In this document: positions 32,677 through 33,594 of the stretch, piece by piece
Numbering within the stretch: the first letter of the stretch is position 1
How the letters are laid out: every line of letters starts with the position of its first letter
Assembly (NCBI GenBank): GCA_016283175.1
Contig: JAEEMK010000055.1
Location: forward strand, 1 to 33,594
Length of the DNA: 33,594 nucleotides
Reading direction: 5' to 3'
Source of the DNA: Bacteroidales bacterium
GTDB lineage: Bacteria; Bacteroidota; Bacteroidia; Bacteroidales; P3
Notes under the pieces: model-generated
Seen by the model: the letters and a program-made list of their open reading frames with translations, nothing else
Databases searched by the model: none
Told to the model about the DNA's origin: nothing
Translations under genes and position numbers: made by a program

Positions 32677-32707
32677 GTTACCATAAACAATAAGAACCAT
32701 ACATTTG
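32674..32707 (+). promoter_or_regulatory. Probable promoter of the last lipoprotein gene
   Basis: TTTG (32674-32677), 22 bases, TACATTTG (32700-32707). Spacing is slightly longer than ideal. The TTTG overlaps the T tract of the preceding terminator. Predicted leader is about 35 bases. Confidence 0.55.
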
Positions 32708-32749
32708 CGTTTAATTAATAATTATTAACCCTATAAACACCTGTAAGAA

Positions 32750-33313
32750 ATGAAAAAAAGACTGTTATTCTGCTTTGTAGCACTGGCGACAACACTTATG
32801 TTCGTAGCCTGTGATAAAGATGAACCGGATCAACCCGCTGGAGAACCTTTGGCTGACAACACCCTCGTTTATGACGGCGTGACGTACGAAATGATTCCCT
32901 TTGTTGAAATCTACAATGACAACCTCACTATGCTCAACGCATTCTCAAAAGACACATCTGCCGATGGCCAACCCAAAATAATGCTTGACCATTTCCACAT
33001 TCGTTCCAATAATGAATACAGCGATTGGAACACAACCACCAACCTTGCCCACCCTACAGGCGAAGAATTCTACGAAATAGCCTTTATGGGCGAAGTCCTG
33101 ACAATGGTTGGACACGGTTCCGTTAATGGCGCTGGTGGTATGATTGACGGCGTTGAGTATGAAAACGAGTCGGTATTTAACAGCGGTACGCTCAAAATCA
33201 CTGGTGAAAACGATGGTTCCGGCAAAGTGCTGGTTGAGCTCGACTGTGTACTCAAAAACGGCAAAACTCTAAAGATGAAAATCCGCTCAGAACACACTGG
33301 TATGGGCGAATAA
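32750..33313 (+). CDS. Hypothetical lipoprotein
   Basis: The 187-residue protein has a lipoprotein signal with lipobox FVAC (Cys21) followed by DKDEPDQP, a typical Bacteroidota surface-export-like acidic stretch. The rest is predicted beta-rich: NTLVYDGVTYEM, GEEFYEIAFMGEVLTMVG and GKVLVELDCVLKNGKTLKMK. No family was recognised with confidence. It is transcribed alone between two terminators. Confidence 0.8.
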   Translation: MKKRLLFCFVALATTLMFVACDKDEPDQPAGEPLADNTLVYDGVTYEMIPFVEIYNDNLTMLNAFSKDTSADGQPKIMLDHFHIRSNNEYSDWNTTTNLAHPTGEEFYEIAFMGEVLTMVGHGSVNGAGGMIDGVEYENESVFNSGTLKITGENDGSGKVLVELDCVLKNGKTLKMKIRSEHTGMGE

Positions 33314-33334
33314 ACACCATCACCGTACTACAAT

Positions 33335-33368
33335 AAGAGGTTCAGGTATTAGCGAACCTCTTTTTTTT
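33335..33368 (+). terminator. Rho-independent terminator of the last lipoprotein gene
   Basis: A 9-bp stem AAGAGGTTC / GAACCTCTT with a 10-base loop, followed by T run to 33368. Confidence 0.93.
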
Positions 33369-33453
33369 ATCATTATAAGTTAAAGATAACAAAAAATATT
33401 AGAAATAACTTCCAATTTCTTCAACCTAATAATAGCCCTAAACTGTCAGAGAC

Positions 33454-33487
33454 AAAAAAAAGGAGCACCTCTTGTCGAGATGCTCCT
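33454..33487 (-). terminator. Terminator of the rRNA operon
   Basis: On the minus strand an 11-bp stem AGGAGCATCTC / GAGGTGCTCCT (one G-U pair) with a 5-base loop is followed by T7. It lies about 10 bases beyond the 5S 3' end. Confidence 0.93.
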
Positions 33488-33496
33488 AAAAAAGAT

Positions 33497-33594
<98 letters not shown>

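Overview
The window is a chromosomal segment of a Bacteroidales-type bacterium (phylum Bacteroidota). The evidence is consistent: secreted proteins carry type IX secretion (T9SS) sorting domains of type A and type B, the primary sigma factor is the short form without region 1.1, promoters have the TTTG / TAnnTTTG form, starts lack Shine-Dalgarno sequences, and there is a Na+/H+-pumping Rnf-type gene set. Family or genus cannot be fixed from sequence reading alone. No integrase, transposase, phage gene, CRISPR array or tRNA was seen, so this is mostly core chromosome.

Layout. 1-949: 3' part of a GH2 beta-mannosidase gene, converging on rsmG. 2009-11903 (minus strand): ffh, folD, a polyprenyl-phosphate-sugar synthase-like GT2, a PMT/GT-C membrane glycosyltransferase with TPRs, a PlsC-like acyltransferase and purL, ending in a strong terminator; spacing from folD onward is operon-like. 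12171-13088 (plus): the primary sigma gene rpoD with its terminator. 13089-13821: about 730 bases without a convincing gene, holding 11-bp tandem repeats, a 29-bp near-perfect palindrome and a chain of possible RNA hairpins. 13822-15214 (minus): a two-domain Usp protein and a SPOR-domain protein. 15504-20026 (plus): rnfB-C-D-G-E, with no rnfA behind rnfE. 20113-23262 (plus): a large T9SS type B surface protein with CUB, PKD and P-domain-like modules. 23507-27106 (minus): comB-like, PAP2 phosphatase (TTG start), trmO, an ECF sigma factor, and a one-TM protein that looks like its anti-sigma partner but ends in a T9SS type B/gliding C-terminal domain. 27149-27519 (minus): rnpB (RNase P RNA) with a clean promoter. 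27979-32109 (plus): DUF4810 and DUF799 lipoproteins, then an M6 metalloprotease with a T9SS type A tail. 32208-33313 (plus): two small lipoproteins. 33454-33594 (minus): terminator and 3' part of a 5S rRNA, so an rRNA operon lies beyond the right edge.

How parts fit together: FolD supplies the one-carbon carrier used in purine synthesis, where PurL acts. The GT2 protein would make a lipid-linked sugar that the neighbouring GT-C enzyme could use outside the membrane. The Rnf proteins would couple ferredoxin:NAD+ electron transfer to ion pumping, but one essential core subunit must be encoded elsewhere. The sigma/anti-sigma-like pair is the most unusual unit: its membrane partner carries a secretion-system recognition domain, suggesting (inference only) a link between T9SS status and transcription. 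The other notable targets are the unexplained structured intergenic region after rpoD and the missing rnfA.
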